From the NCBI RefSeq assembly GCF_035989285.1, contig NZ_CP108513.1, forward strand, positions 7,812,001 to 7,876,000: a stretch of DNA of 64,000 nt, written 5' to 3'. Within the stretch, counting starts at the first letter, position 1. Every line of letters starts with the position of its first letter. Of the stretch, positions 34,631 through 48,513 are shown piece by piece. The notes below the pieces were generated by a model that saw only the letters and a program-made list of their open reading frames with translations, was not told where the DNA came from and did not search any database. Source of the DNA: Streptomyces sp. NBC_01235. Lineage in GTDB: Bacteria > Actinomycetota > Actinomycetes > Streptomycetales > Streptomycetaceae. A program made the translations under genes and the position numbers.

Positions 34631-35078
34631 GCCCCCTCCAACGGGTCCGACGCGCCAGTGGTTACGTAACGGACGCATGTCGTAACTGTGCGTGCTCACG
34701 CTGCCCGGTGGCCGCCCCGTTCAGGCAGCGCTTCGAAGCGCTCCGGGTGGTGTGCTCGGCTGTGCGCGCCCCTGAGCGCTTCGCTCCGCTCGCTCCTGGC
34801 CGTTCTACGTCAAGTGAATCGCGTGCAGGTCACCGGGAGTTCATTCGAAGGGGTGGCGAATGGTGGCGTTTCCGGGGTCGGCGTGGCTGGAGGCGTGATC
34901 GAGGGATTACTTTGAGTGCGCGGGTCCTGGAGGCACATGCGCTTGTGGGTATGCCGGAGGCAAGTCGGCTTTCCGTTCGAAGGGTGACAAGTACCGGACG
35001 GAGGGCCGTATTTACCGGCATTCTGATAAGGCTTGGCGCACTCAGTGACAAGTGGTCTCAGGGAGTGGGGGCGTTCCA
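34631..35078. other. 448-base non-coding stretch upstream of nsdA
   Basis: No credible gene. It holds a perfect 16-base palindrome AGCGCTTCGAAGCGCT at 34727-34742, which is echoed by GAGCGCTTCGCTCC about 35 bases downstream. The second half (34810-35050) is clearly less GC-rich than the average, with TTACTTTGAG and GTATTTACCGGC, as expected for a developmentally regulated promoter region. Confidence 0.5.
34727..34742. promoter_or_regulatory. Perfect palindrome between the prim-pol gene and nsdA
   Basis: AGCGCTTCGAAGCGCT, followed at 34774-34789 by a related GAGCGCTTCGCTC. It is 97 bases upstream of the prim-pol start and 337 upstream of nsdA. Candidate binding site; no regulator can be named. 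Confidence 0.45.
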
Positions 35079-38577
<3,499 letters not shown>

Positions 38578-38603
38578 CGGCAGAACAGAACAGGAGTCGC
38601 TGG

Positions 38604-41051
38604 GTGACGAGTACGGACGTGCGCAAGGATGCAGAGGACTCGGGACCCAGCGGCTACGCGGCGGCCCGGCTGCGCCTCCTCACCGAGGGGGCGCGGTCCG
38701 GGCCGCCGCGCCGTGCCGCCCTCGCGGAACTGACCGACGACTGGCTGACGGGGCTCTTCACGGCGGGCGCCGAGGACCTGAAGGGCGTCTCCCTGGTCGC
38801 CGTCGGCGGCTACGGCCGCGGCGAGCTCTCCCCGCGCAGCGACCTGGATCTCCTCCTGCTGCACGACGGCGACGATCCCAAGGCGGTCGCCGCCCTCGCC
38901 GACCGCCTCTGGTACCCGGTCTGGGACCTGGGCCTCGCCCTGGACCACTCCGTCCGCACCCCGGCCGAGGCACGCAAGACGGCCGCAGAGGATTTGAAAG
39001 TCCAACTCGGTCTCCTGGACGCCCGCCACCTCGCCGGCGATCTCGGCCTGACCGCCGGACTGCGTACGGCCGTCCTCGCCGACTGGCGCAACCAGGCGCC
39101 CAAGCGACTTCCCGAACTCCAGGAGCTGTGCACCGAGCGCGCCGAGCGCCAGGGCGAGCTGCAGTACCTGCTGGAGCCGGACCTGAAGGAGGCGCGGGGC
39201 GGCCTGCGGGACGCCACCGCGCTGCGGGCCGTCGCCGCCTCCTGGCTGGCGGACGCGCCCCGCGAGGGCCTCGACGACGCGCGCCGCCGGCTCCTCGACG
39301 TACGTGACGCCCTGCACCTGGCGACGGGGCGGGCGACCGACCGGCTCGCGCTCCAGGAGCAGGACCAGGTCGCGGCCGAGCTCGGGCTGCTCGACGCCGA
39401 CACGCTGCTGCGGCAGGTGTACGAGGCGGCGCGGGTCATCTCGTATGCGAGTGACGTCACCTGGCGTGAAGTGGGGCGTGTGCTGCGGTCGCGCGCCGTG
39501 CGGCCCAGGCTGCGCGCCATGCTCGGGGGCGGGAAGCCCGTCGCCGAGCGCTCTCCGCTGGCCGAAGGGGTCGTGGAACAGGACGGCGAGGTGGTGCTCG
39601 CCCGGGCCGCACGCCCCGAACGTGACCCCGTGCTCCCGCTGCGCGCCGCGGCCGCCGCCGCCCAGGCCGGCCTCCCGCTCTCCCTGCACGCCGTACGGCG
39701 CCTCGCGGCCACCGTGCGCCCCCTGCCCACACCCTGGCCCGCCGAGGCCCGCGAACAGCTCGTCACCCTGCTCGGCTCGGGCCGGCCCACCATCGAGGTC
39801 TGGGAGGCGCTGGAGGCCGAGGGCCTGATCACGCGCCTCCTGCCCGACTGGGAGCGGGTCCGCTGCCGGCCGCAGCGCAACGCCGTGCACATCTGGACCG
39901 TCGACCGGCACCTCATCGAGACCGCCGTCCGCGCCTCCGAGTTCACCCGCCGCGTCAGCCGCCCCGACCTCCTCCTGGTCTCCGCCCTGCTGCACGACAT
40001 CGGCAAGGGCTGGCCCGGCGACCACTCCGTCGCGGGCGAGATCATCGCCAAGGACGTCGCCGCCCGCATCGGCTTCGACCGCGCCGACGTCGCCGTCCTC
40101 TCCGCGCTCGTACGGCACCACCTCTTGCTGATCGAGACGGCCACCCGGCGAGACCTGGAGGACCCGGCCACGGTCCGCTCGGTCGCCGAGGCGGTCGGCT
40201 CGCAGAGCACCCTGGAGCTGCTGCACGCGCTCACCGAGGCGGACGCGCTGGCCACCGGGCCCGCCGCCTGGTCCTCCTGGCGGGGTTCGCTCGTGGCGGA
40301 CCTGGTCAAACGGGTCGCGGCGGTCCTCGCCGGGGACGAGCTCGAGGCGGCGGACGACGCCGCGCCGACTGCCGAGCAGGAGCGGCTGGCCATCGAGGCG
40401 ATCGCCACGGGCAGCCCGGTGCTGTCCCTGCGCGCCCAGACCGAGGCGCCCACGGACGAGCAGTCGGCGGGCGATCCCGAGCCGCTCGGCGTGGAGCTGC
40501 TCATCGCGGTGCCCGACCAGGAGGGCGTGCTGCCCGCCGTGGCCGGAGTGCTCGCCATGCACCGGCTGACCGTCCGCACGGCCGAGCTGCGCGCCCTGGA
40601 CCTGCCGACCGGAGTCGAGGGCTCCGTCCTGCTGCTGAACTGGCGGGTCGCCGCCGAGTACGGCTCGCTGCCCCAGGCGGCCCGGCTGCGCGCCGACCTC
40701 GTACGCGCCCTGGACGGCTCGCTGGACATCGCCGGACGGCTCGCCGAGCGGGACGCCGCCTACCCCCGCCGCCGGGGCGTGGTCGCGCCGCCGCCGCGCG
40801 TGACGGTGGCCTCCGCGGCCTCCCGGCACGCCACGGTCATCGAAGTCCGCGCGCAGGACGCGCCGGGGCTGCTGTTCCGGATCGGACGGGCGCTGGAGGA
40901 CGAGGCACTGCGGGTGCGCAGCATGCACGTCTCGACCCTCGGCGCGAACGCCGTGGACGCCTTCTACGTCACCGGAGCACAGGGCGCGCCCCTGCCCGCC
41001 GACGAGGCCGCCTCCGTGACCCGCAAGCTGGAGGAGACCCTGCGGGCCTGA
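38604..41051 (+). CDS. glnD: PII-modifying nucleotidyltransferase GlnD
   Basis: An 815-residue bifunctional enzyme; in Streptomyces it is reported to adenylylate GlnK at Tyr51. Domain order is clear: nucleotidyltransferase (VAVGGYGRGELSPRSDLDLLLLHD, residues 69-90), a helical GlnD region (DLKEARGGLRDATAL), a HD phosphohydrolase domain (LLHDIGKGWPGDHSVAG) for removal, and two C-terminal ACT domains (about 625-690 and 735-805) that sense glutamine. GTG 38604 follows AGGAG. Third gene of the amtB operon, ended by a hairpin. Confidence 0.95.
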   Translation: MTSTDVRKDAEDSGPSGYAAARLRLLTEGARSGPPRRAALAELTDDWLTGLFTAGAEDLKGVSLVAVGGYGRGELSPRSDLDLLLLHDGDDPKAVAALADRLWYPVWDLGLALDHSVRTPAEARKTAAEDLKVQLGLLDARHLAGDLGLTAGLRTAVLADWRNQAPKRLPELQELCTERAERQGELQYLLEPDLKEARGGLRDATALRAVAASWLADAPREGLDDARRRLLDVRDALHLATGRATDRLALQEQDQVAAELGLLDADTLLRQVYEAARVISYASDVTWREVGRVLRSRAVRPRLRAMLGGGKPVAERSPLAEGVVEQDGEVVLARAARPERDPVLPLRAAAAAAQAGLPLSLHAVRRLAATVRPLPTPWPAEAREQLVTLLGSGRPTIEVWEALEAEGLITRLLPDWERVRCRPQRNAVHIWTVDRHLIETAVRASEFTRRVSRPDLLLVSALLHDIGKGWPGDHSVAGEIIAKDVAARIGFDRADVAVLSALVRHHLLLIETATRRDLEDPATVRSVAEAVGSQSTLELLHALTEADALATGPAAWSSWRGSLVADLVKRVAAVLAGDELEAADDAAPTAEQERLAIEAIATGSPVLSLRAQTEAPTDEQSAGDPEPLGVELLIAVPDQEGVLPAVAGVLAMHRLTVRTAELRALDLPTGVEGSVLLLNWRVAAEYGSLPQAARLRADLVRALDGSLDIAGRLAERDAAYPRRRGVVAPPPRVTVASAASRHATVIEVRAQDAPGLLFRIGRALEDEALRVRSMHVSTLGANAVDAFYVTGAQGAPLPADEAASVTRKLEETLRA

Positions 41052-41070
41052 CCCCGCGCCGCGCGGCAGC

Positions 41071-41104
41071 CGTCCCCGTCCGCTGAATACAGCAGGCGGG
41101 GACG
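41071..41104 (+). terminator. Terminator after glnD
   Basis: Eight-base arms CGTCCCCG and CGGGGACG around an 18-base loop, 19 bases after the glnD stop and 70 before the ffh start. Confidence 0.65.
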
Positions 41105-41173
41105 AATGTCTTGCGCGGCCGGATACTCTGGAAGACGCTCAGACTGCCCCCGACTCCGAGGACCGACGCCGCC

Positions 41174-42724
41174 GTGTTCGATACTCTCTCCGATCGCCTT
41201 TCAGCGACCTTCAAGAACTTGCGCGGCAAGGGGCGCTTGAGCGAAGCGGACATCGACGCCACGGCGCGCGAGATCCGCATCGCTCTCCTCGAAGCCGACG
41301 TGGCCCTGCCGGTCGTCCGCACGTTCATCAAGAACGTCAAGGAGCGTGCCCTCGGCTCCGACGTCTCCAAGGCGCTGAACCCCGCCCAGCAGGTCCTGAA
41401 GATCGTCAACGAGGAACTCGTCACCATCCTCGGCGGCGAGACCCGGCGCCTGCGTTTCGCCAAGCAGCCGCCGACCGTGATCATGCTGGCCGGTCTGCAG
41501 GGTGCCGGTAAGACCACCCTGGCGGGCAAGCTCGGCCGCTGGCTGAAGGAGCAGGGCCACTCGCCGCTCCTGGTCGCCGCCGACCTCCAGCGCCCCAACG
41601 CCGTCAACCAGCTCAGCGTCGTCGCCGAACGGGCCGGGGTCTCGGTCTACGCGCCCGAGCCGGGCAACGGCGTCGGCGACCCGGTGAAGGTCGCCAAGGA
41701 CTCCATCGAGTTCGCGAAGGCCAAGGTCCACGACATCGTGATCGTGGACACCGCCGGCCGCCTCGGTATCGACACCGAGCTGATGCAGCAGGCCGCGGAC
41801 ATCCGCGACGCCGTCTCGCCCGACGAGATCCTCTTCGTCGTCGACGCGATGATCGGTCAGGACGCCGTGAACACGGCCGAGGCCTTCCGTGACGGCGTCG
41901 GCTTCGACGGTGTCGTGCTGTCGAAGCTCGACGGTGACGCCCGTGGTGGTGCCGCCCTGTCGATCGCGTCCGTGACCGGCAAGCCGATCATGTTCGCGTC
42001 GAACGGTGAGAAGCTCGACGACTTCGACGCCTTCCACCCCGACCGGATGGCCTCCCGCATCCTCGACATGGGTGACCTGCTCACCCTGATCGAGCAGGCG
42101 GAGAAGACGTTCAGTCAGGAAGAGGCCGAGAAGATGGCCTCCAAGCTGGCGTCCAAGAAGGGCCAGGACTTCACCCTGGACGACTTCCTGGCCCAGATGG
42201 AGCAGGTCAGGAAGATGGGCAGCATCTCCAAGCTGCTCGGCATGCTGCCCGGCATGGGCCAGATCAAGGACCAGATCAACAACATCGACGAGCGGGACGT
42301 CGACCGCATGGCCGCGATCATCAAGTCGATGACCCCGGGCGAGCGCCAGGACCCGGTGATCATCAACGGCTCGCGCCGCGCCCGTATCGCCAAGGGCTCC
42401 GGTGTCGAGGTCAGCGCGGTGAAGGGCCTGGTCGAGCGGTTCTTCGAGGCGCGCAAGATGATGTCCCGGATGGCCCAGGGCGGCGGCATGCCCGGCATGC
42501 CGGGGATCCCGGGCATGGGCGGCGGCCCCGGCCGCCAGAAGAAGCAGCCGAAGCAGGCCAAGGGCAAGCAGCGCTCGGGCAACCCGATGAAGCGCAAGCA
42601 GCAGGAGCTGGAGGCGGCCCAGCGCCGCGAGGCGCAGGCCCAGGGCGGCAACGCGCTCGGGCTGCCGCAGCAGGGCAGCCAGGACTTCGAGCTGCCGGAC
42701 GAGTTCAAGAAGTTCATGGGCTGA
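41174..42724 (+). CDS. ffh: Signal recognition particle protein Ffh
   Basis: Ffh (SRP54) binds signal sequences and 4.5S RNA and docks on FtsY. The 516-residue protein has the N domain (VFDTLSDRLSATFKNLRGKG), GTPase motifs LAGLQGAGKTTLAGKL, DLQRPNAVNQL, IVDTAGRLGID and LSKLDGDARGG, and a methionine-rich M domain (MGSISKLLGMLPGMGQIK, RKMMSRMAQGGGMPGMPGIPG). The tail is long, lysine- and glutamine-rich, and ends DFELPDEFKKFMG. GTG 41174 matches the family start. An exceptionally stable palindrome follows. Confidence 0.96.
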   Translation: MFDTLSDRLSATFKNLRGKGRLSEADIDATAREIRIALLEADVALPVVRTFIKNVKERALGSDVSKALNPAQQVLKIVNEELVTILGGETRRLRFAKQPPTVIMLAGLQGAGKTTLAGKLGRWLKEQGHSPLLVAADLQRPNAVNQLSVVAERAGVSVYAPEPGNGVGDPVKVAKDSIEFAKAKVHDIVIVDTAGRLGIDTELMQQAADIRDAVSPDEILFVVDAMIGQDAVNTAEAFRDGVGFDGVVLSKLDGDARGGAALSIASVTGKPIMFASNGEKLDDFDAFHPDRMASRILDMGDLLTLIEQAEKTFSQEEAEKMASKLASKKGQDFTLDDFLAQMEQVRKMGSISKLLGMLPGMGQIKDQINNIDERDVDRMAAIIKSMTPGERQDPVIINGSRRARIAKGSGVEVSAVKGLVERFFEARKMMSRMAQGGGMPGMPGIPGMGGGPGRQKKQPKQAKGKQRSGNPMKRKQQELEAAQRREAQAQGGNALGLPQQGSQDFELPDEFKKFMG

Positions 42725-42747
42725 CACCCGCCGAGGTCGTACGACTG

Positions 42748-42781
42748 TGAGGGCGCCCTCCCGCGCGGGAGGGCGCCCTCA
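42748..42781. terminator. 34-base perfect palindromic terminator after ffh
   Basis: Arms TGAGGGCGCCCTCCCGC and its exact complement, with GAGGGCGCCCTC itself palindromic within each arm. It begins 24 bases after the ffh stop and ends 39 before the ftsH-like ATG. It can fold as one 15-bp hairpin or two short ones. Confidence 0.85.
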
Positions 42782-42820
42782 GCGCATGCCGACGCCCGTG
42801 GTCTGCCGTAACGTCCAGAT

Positions 42821-44755
<1,935 letters not shown>

Positions 44756-44767
44756 CCACTCGGACGC

Positions 44768-44857
44768 GCTTGCGCGTCGGAGAACCACGGGGTGCAGAAC
44801 CACGGGGTGCGGAACTACGGGTCGGAGGACTACGCGTCGGAGGACTACGCGTGGGGG
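44768..44857. repeat. 15-bp tandem repeat downstream of ftsH
   Basis: Six units of 15 bases: a diverged first unit at 44768-44782, AACCACGGGGTGCAG (44783-44797), AACCACGGGGTGCGG, AACTACGGGTCGGAG, GACTACGCGTCGGAG and GACTACGCGTGGGGG (to 44857). It starts 12 bases after the ftsH stop and runs into the 3' end of the small minus-strand gene, where the last unit supplies the TAG stop. Confidence 0.85.
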
Positions 44858-45219
44858 AACTTCCAGATGCAGGGCTCCCCGTCCTCCTCCGACCAGTGCA
44901 CCTCGATGTTCCTGGCGGTGGCGGGGACCAGGTACGTCTCGCAGAAGACGTGGCCCTCGCCCTGCTTCCAGCTCTCCACGTCGTAGGGGTCCTCGCAGCC
45001 GGCTACGCCCTCCTCCGAGGCGCCGATCAGGATCGACCCGCGCCGGCCGTCGGCCCAGATGGTGGTGCCGTCGTTCACGTCGGGGGAGTCGGTGAGAGCC
45101 GGACCGGCCTGGTGCGTGAACCCCACGTGCGCGATCGCCAGCACCATGCCCTTGGCGTCCTTCGGGTCCGACACGACCTTCTGCGCCTCGGCCTCGCCAG
45201 CCGACAGCGAACCATTCAC
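44845..45219 (-). CDS. Hypothetical protein, possibly an N-terminally truncated DUF4352-like secreted domain
   Basis: A 124-residue frame with a beta-rich look: DPKDAKGMVLAIAHVGFTH, a central GTTIWADGRRGSILIGASEEG, and YLVPATARNIEVHWSEEDGEPCIWKFPHA. This pattern recalls the immunoglobulin-like DUF4352 domain of actinobacterial lipoproteins, but the usual signal peptide and lipobox are missing. A stop codon lies eight codons before the GTG start and no ribosome binding site is visible. It may be a remnant whose 5' part is lost, or a cytosolic protein. Codon use is GC-biased at third positions, which supports that it is or was coding. Confidence 0.5.
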   Translation of the reverse strand: MNGSLSAGEAEAQKVVSDPKDAKGMVLAIAHVGFTHQAGPALTDSPDVNDGTTIWADGRRGSILIGASEEGVAGCEDPYDVESWKQGEGHVFCETYLVPATARNIEVHWSEEDGEPCIWKFPHA

Positions 45220-45673
45220 ACGTGCATTTCCAGGAACTTCTCAACCGTTCCTGAAGACCGAGCAGGAGTGAGCCCGATCGGTCGCACGCCCCGAACGGTC
45301 TTGGGCGCTCCCCCACTGCCTCAAGGGCGTGGGAGGGACCCCCAGGTCCCCGGCGTACTCAACCCCAGGGTGGCGACACGCATCCTGTGCGTGGTCCTCT
45401 CCCGGGAGGCAAGTTCCCTGCGCGACCCGGCCGGGTGGGTACGGCCAGAGGCGACGGGCAGGCCCCGAACCATCCTCTGGTGGAGCGGGGGCCCGCACAC
45501 TGGCGCCGTGCCCAGCCTCCCAGATCGCACGATCACGTTAGCCCGGTCGGCCCACGGCACCGCAAGCCCGCAAGCCCGCAAGCCGACGATCACACGATCG
45601 AGCTGACTCGGCCTCGTGCGCACTCCTGCGAGCAGCGGCCAACCCCCGTGCTGTACCCCTCCGCGCCGTCCGG
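45220..45673. other. 454-base gap with a repeat-like hairpin element
   Basis: No gene that I can support. Bases 45306-45346 contain GCTCCCCCACTGCCT then CAAGGGCGTGGGAGGGACCC, a hairpin-forming motif that I recall as recurrent between Streptomyces genes. Near 45565-45590 GCAAGCCC is repeated two and a half times. The lack of a conserved gene, next to the tandem repeat and the truncated-looking gene, suggests a region of past deletion or exchange. Confidence 0.45.
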
Positions 45674-46582
45674 TCAGGGCGTGCGCGCGATCAGGTACCG
45701 GAAGACGTTCGGCATCCACACCGTCCCGTCCGGGCGCCGGTAGGGGTGCAGCGCCTCCGTCAGCTCCTTGTCGACCTGCGCCTGGTCGGTCGCCGCGACC
45801 GCCGCGTCGAACAGGCCCGTGGACAGCAGGCCCTTGAGGGCGCTCTCCACGTCGGCGTACCCGAAGGGGCAGGCCACCCGCCCCGATCCGTCCGGCTTCA
45901 GGCCGGCCCGCTGGGCGACCTCCTCCAGGTCGTCGCGCAGCGCCGGGCGCAGCCGGACCGTGCCGCCGCGAAGCGGATCGGCCAGCTTGGCCGCGACCCG
46001 CAACACCGCGGTCGTGGCACATCGCTCCGGCGGACCCCAGCCGACCAGCACCACAGGCGTCCCGCGCCCGGTGAGCGGCGTCGAGGCCGCGAGCACCCCG
46101 GCGAGGGCGTCCGCGTCGCCAGCGAGACACCCGATCGGCTCGAAGGCGGTCACCAGGTTGTATTCGGGCCTCTCCGCGCCGACCGCGTCCTTCGGTGACC
46201 GGTCGGTGAGTTGGATCCGGTCACGGTCCCCGCCATCCCCGCTGTCTTCGCCGTCCGTACGCGCGCGTGCGGAGCGCTCGTTCGGCTCCTTCGGCAGCAG
46301 CCGCTCGCGTGCGAGACCCAGCCGTTCGGGGGAGGAGGTCTCGATACCCGTGAGTGCGGCCGCGCCTCTGGAGGCCGCCATCAACAGGGCGAGCCCGGAG
46401 CCGCAGCCGAGAGCGAGGAGCCGGGTGCCGACTCCCACGTCCAGTCGCTCGTAGACGGCCTCGTAGAGCGGGACCAGCATCCGCTCCTGGATCTCCGACC
46501 AGTCACGCGCGCGTGCGCCCAGGTCCGCGCGGGACGTCGGCCCCGCATGAGGCAGGTGTTGCCGCACGAGCACAGGTGTCAT
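45674..46582 (-). CDS. SAM-dependent methyltransferase, class I
   Basis: A 302-residue protein with a Rossmann methyltransferase core: the N-terminal helix ERMLVPLYEAVYERL, motif I TRLLALGCGSGLALLMAASRG (DxGxGxG form altered to LGCGSG), ALTGIETSSPERLGLAR at motif II and LVTAFEPIGCLAGD at motif IV. A charged insert at about 105-130 (RARTDGEDSGDGGDRDRIQL) breaks the fold's usual spacing. The substrate is unknown. ATG 46582 is taken; a TTG five codons earlier is possible. It is divergent from proS. Confidence 0.8.
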   Translation of the reverse strand: MTPVLVRQHLPHAGPTSRADLGARARDWSEIQERMLVPLYEAVYERLDVGVGTRLLALGCGSGLALLMAASRGAAALTGIETSSPERLGLARERLLPKEPNERSARARTDGEDSGDGGDRDRIQLTDRSPKDAVGAERPEYNLVTAFEPIGCLAGDADALAGVLAASTPLTGRGTPVVLVGWGPPERCATTAVLRVAAKLADPLRGGTVRLRPALRDDLEEVAQRAGLKPDGSGRVACPFGYADVESALKGLLSTGLFDAAVAATDQAQVDKELTEALHPYRRPDGTVWMPNVFRYLIARTP

Positions 46583-46781
46583 GGATAAGCGCCCCAATCC
46601 GCCGAGAGTTGCAGCAGAAACCGATCAGGTGGCCCCCGTGCAGTGCGCTCGCACTTCCCCCGTATGCCAGGTAACTCCCCGTTCGCGACCGCGTCCAGAG
46701 GTCTCGGGTCCCCGCTTGTGGACCGGCTGTGCCTGTGGCGAGAATTCACATTCCGGCAACGTGGGCCCGTACCATCGCGCC

Positions 46782-48197
46782 ATGGCCAAGGCACCCGTTC
46801 TCACCCCGCGGGCGGACGACTTCCCGCGCTGGTACCAGGATCTGATCAACAAGGCGGAACTGGCCGACAACGGACCGGTGCGCGGCACCATGGTGATCCG
46901 ACCGTACGGGTACGGGCTGTGGGAGCGGATGCAGGCGGAGATGGACGCCCGCATCAAGGAGACCGGTACCCAGAACGCGTACTTCCCGCTGCTGATCCCG
47001 CAGTCCTACCTCACGCGCGAGGCGGACCATGTCGAGGGCTTCGCGCCCGAGTTGGCCGTGGTCACGCACGGCGGCGGCAAGGAGCTGGAGGAGCCTGCGG
47101 TCGTCCGGCCCACCTCCGAGACCATCATCAACGAGTACTTCTCCAAGTGGGTGCAGAGCTACCGCGACCTGCCCCTGCTGATCAACCAGTGGGCCAACGT
47201 GGTCCGTTGGGAGCTGCGGCCCCGCCTCTTCCTGCGGACGTCCGAGTTCCTCTGGCAGGAGGGCCACACCGCGCACGCCACCTACGAGGAGGCTCGCGAC
47301 TTCGCCGCGCGCATCCATCGCGAGGTCTACGGCGACTTCCTCGAGAACGTCCTCGCGATCGACTTCGTCGCCGGCCGCAAGACGGTCAAGGAGCGCTTCG
47401 CGGGCGCCATCAACACGCTCACCCTCGAGAGCATGATGGGCGACGGCAAGGCCCTGCAGATGGTCACCAGCCACGAGCTGGGCCAGAACTTCGCCAAGGC
47501 CTTCGACACCCGGTACCTGTCGAAGGAGGGCACACAGGAGCTGGTCTGGCAGACCTCCTGGGGGTCGACGACCCGCATGATCGGCGCCCTGGTGATGACC
47601 CACGGCGACGACGACGGGCTGCGGGTGCCGCCGCGGCTGGCGCAGGTCCAGGTCGTCGTCCTGGCGATCAAGGGCGACGAGGCGGTTCTGGCCAAGGTCC
47701 GCGAGCTGGGCGACCGGCTGAAGGCGGCGGGCCTGCGGGTCCAGGTCGACGACCGCACCGACACGCCATTCGGGCGGCGCGCGGTCGACTGGGAGCTCAA
47801 GGGTGTGCCGGTCCGCATCGAGATCGGGCCCCGTGACCTGGAGAACGGCACGGCGATGCTGGCCCGCCGGATCCCGGGAGGCAAGGAGCCGGTGGCGATC
47901 GACACGCTCGTCGGCCTGCTGCCGGCCGTCCTCGAAGAGGACCAGGCGCTGCTCCTGCGGCAGTCCCGCGAGCGCCGCGAGTCCCGCACGACGGACGTGT
48001 CCACGATCGAGGAGGCGGCCGAGGCGGCCGTCGCCGGCGGCTGGGCGCGCATCCCGTGGGCGACCCTCGGCGAGGAGGGCGAGGCCAGGCTGGCCGAGCG
48101 GTCGGTGACCGTACGGTGTCTGGTCGCCGAGGACGGGTCGGTGCCCGAGGACGGGGACGCTCCCGGTAACGTCGCGATCGTCGCGCGCGCTTACTGA
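46782..48197 (+). CDS. proS: Prolyl-tRNA synthetase, archaeal/eukaryotic type (ProS type 3)
   Basis: A 471-residue class II synthetase. The core reads FPRWYQDLINKAELADNG, RPYGYGLWERMQ, then RPTSETIINEYFSKWV and the motif 2 stretch RTSEFLWQEGHTAHAT, which is the archaeal/eukaryotic signature. The bacterial editing insert between motifs 2 and 3 is absent, and the protein ends with the Tyr (VAIVARAY) typical of this type. The C-terminal zinc cysteines of archaeal homologues are missing; only one Cys is seen there. ATG 46782 is chosen from family starts. Possible duplicate of a bacterial-type proS elsewhere. Confidence 0.92.
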   Translation: MAKAPVLTPRADDFPRWYQDLINKAELADNGPVRGTMVIRPYGYGLWERMQAEMDARIKETGTQNAYFPLLIPQSYLTREADHVEGFAPELAVVTHGGGKELEEPAVVRPTSETIINEYFSKWVQSYRDLPLLINQWANVVRWELRPRLFLRTSEFLWQEGHTAHATYEEARDFAARIHREVYGDFLENVLAIDFVAGRKTVKERFAGAINTLTLESMMGDGKALQMVTSHELGQNFAKAFDTRYLSKEGTQELVWQTSWGSTTRMIGALVMTHGDDDGLRVPPRLAQVQVVVLAIKGDEAVLAKVRELGDRLKAAGLRVQVDDRTDTPFGRRAVDWELKGVPVRIEIGPRDLENGTAMLARRIPGGKEPVAIDTLVGLLPAVLEEDQALLLRQSRERRESRTTDVSTIEEAAEAAVAGGWARIPWATLGEEGEARLAERSVTVRCLVAEDGSVPEDGDAPGNVAIVARAY

Positions 48198-48513
48198 GAC
48201 AGAGCCCTCCGCCCAGGAGAGCGACCGAAACGCCTCTTGCGCCCCTGCGCAACATCCCTGCCCCGGCGCGCGGACATGGTCTACGCGCCGGACAAGAGGG
48301 ACGGCCCCGAAGGGCCTCGGTTGATGGTGGCGGTGGGAGACGGGTGGGCGTACGTGGGCCTACGCACCAGCTTGGTATGAGCTGTGAGGCTTATCCGCAG
48401 ATCAGCGCACCCGCCCTCGTCCGGACGCATCAGTGCCAACTGACGGGTACGTGCAAATTATTTGGGATGCCCCGGAATAGGAACACAGGGGCCCTCCCGC
48501 TCGTTGTCATTAC
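48198..48513. other. 316-base gap between proS and the SprT-like gene
   Basis: No gene. A weak hairpin GGCCCCGAAGGGCCTCGG lies near 48310. An AT-rich stretch GTGCAAATTATTTGGG at 48450-48465 is the likely promoter region of the SprT-like gene. Confidence 0.4.
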
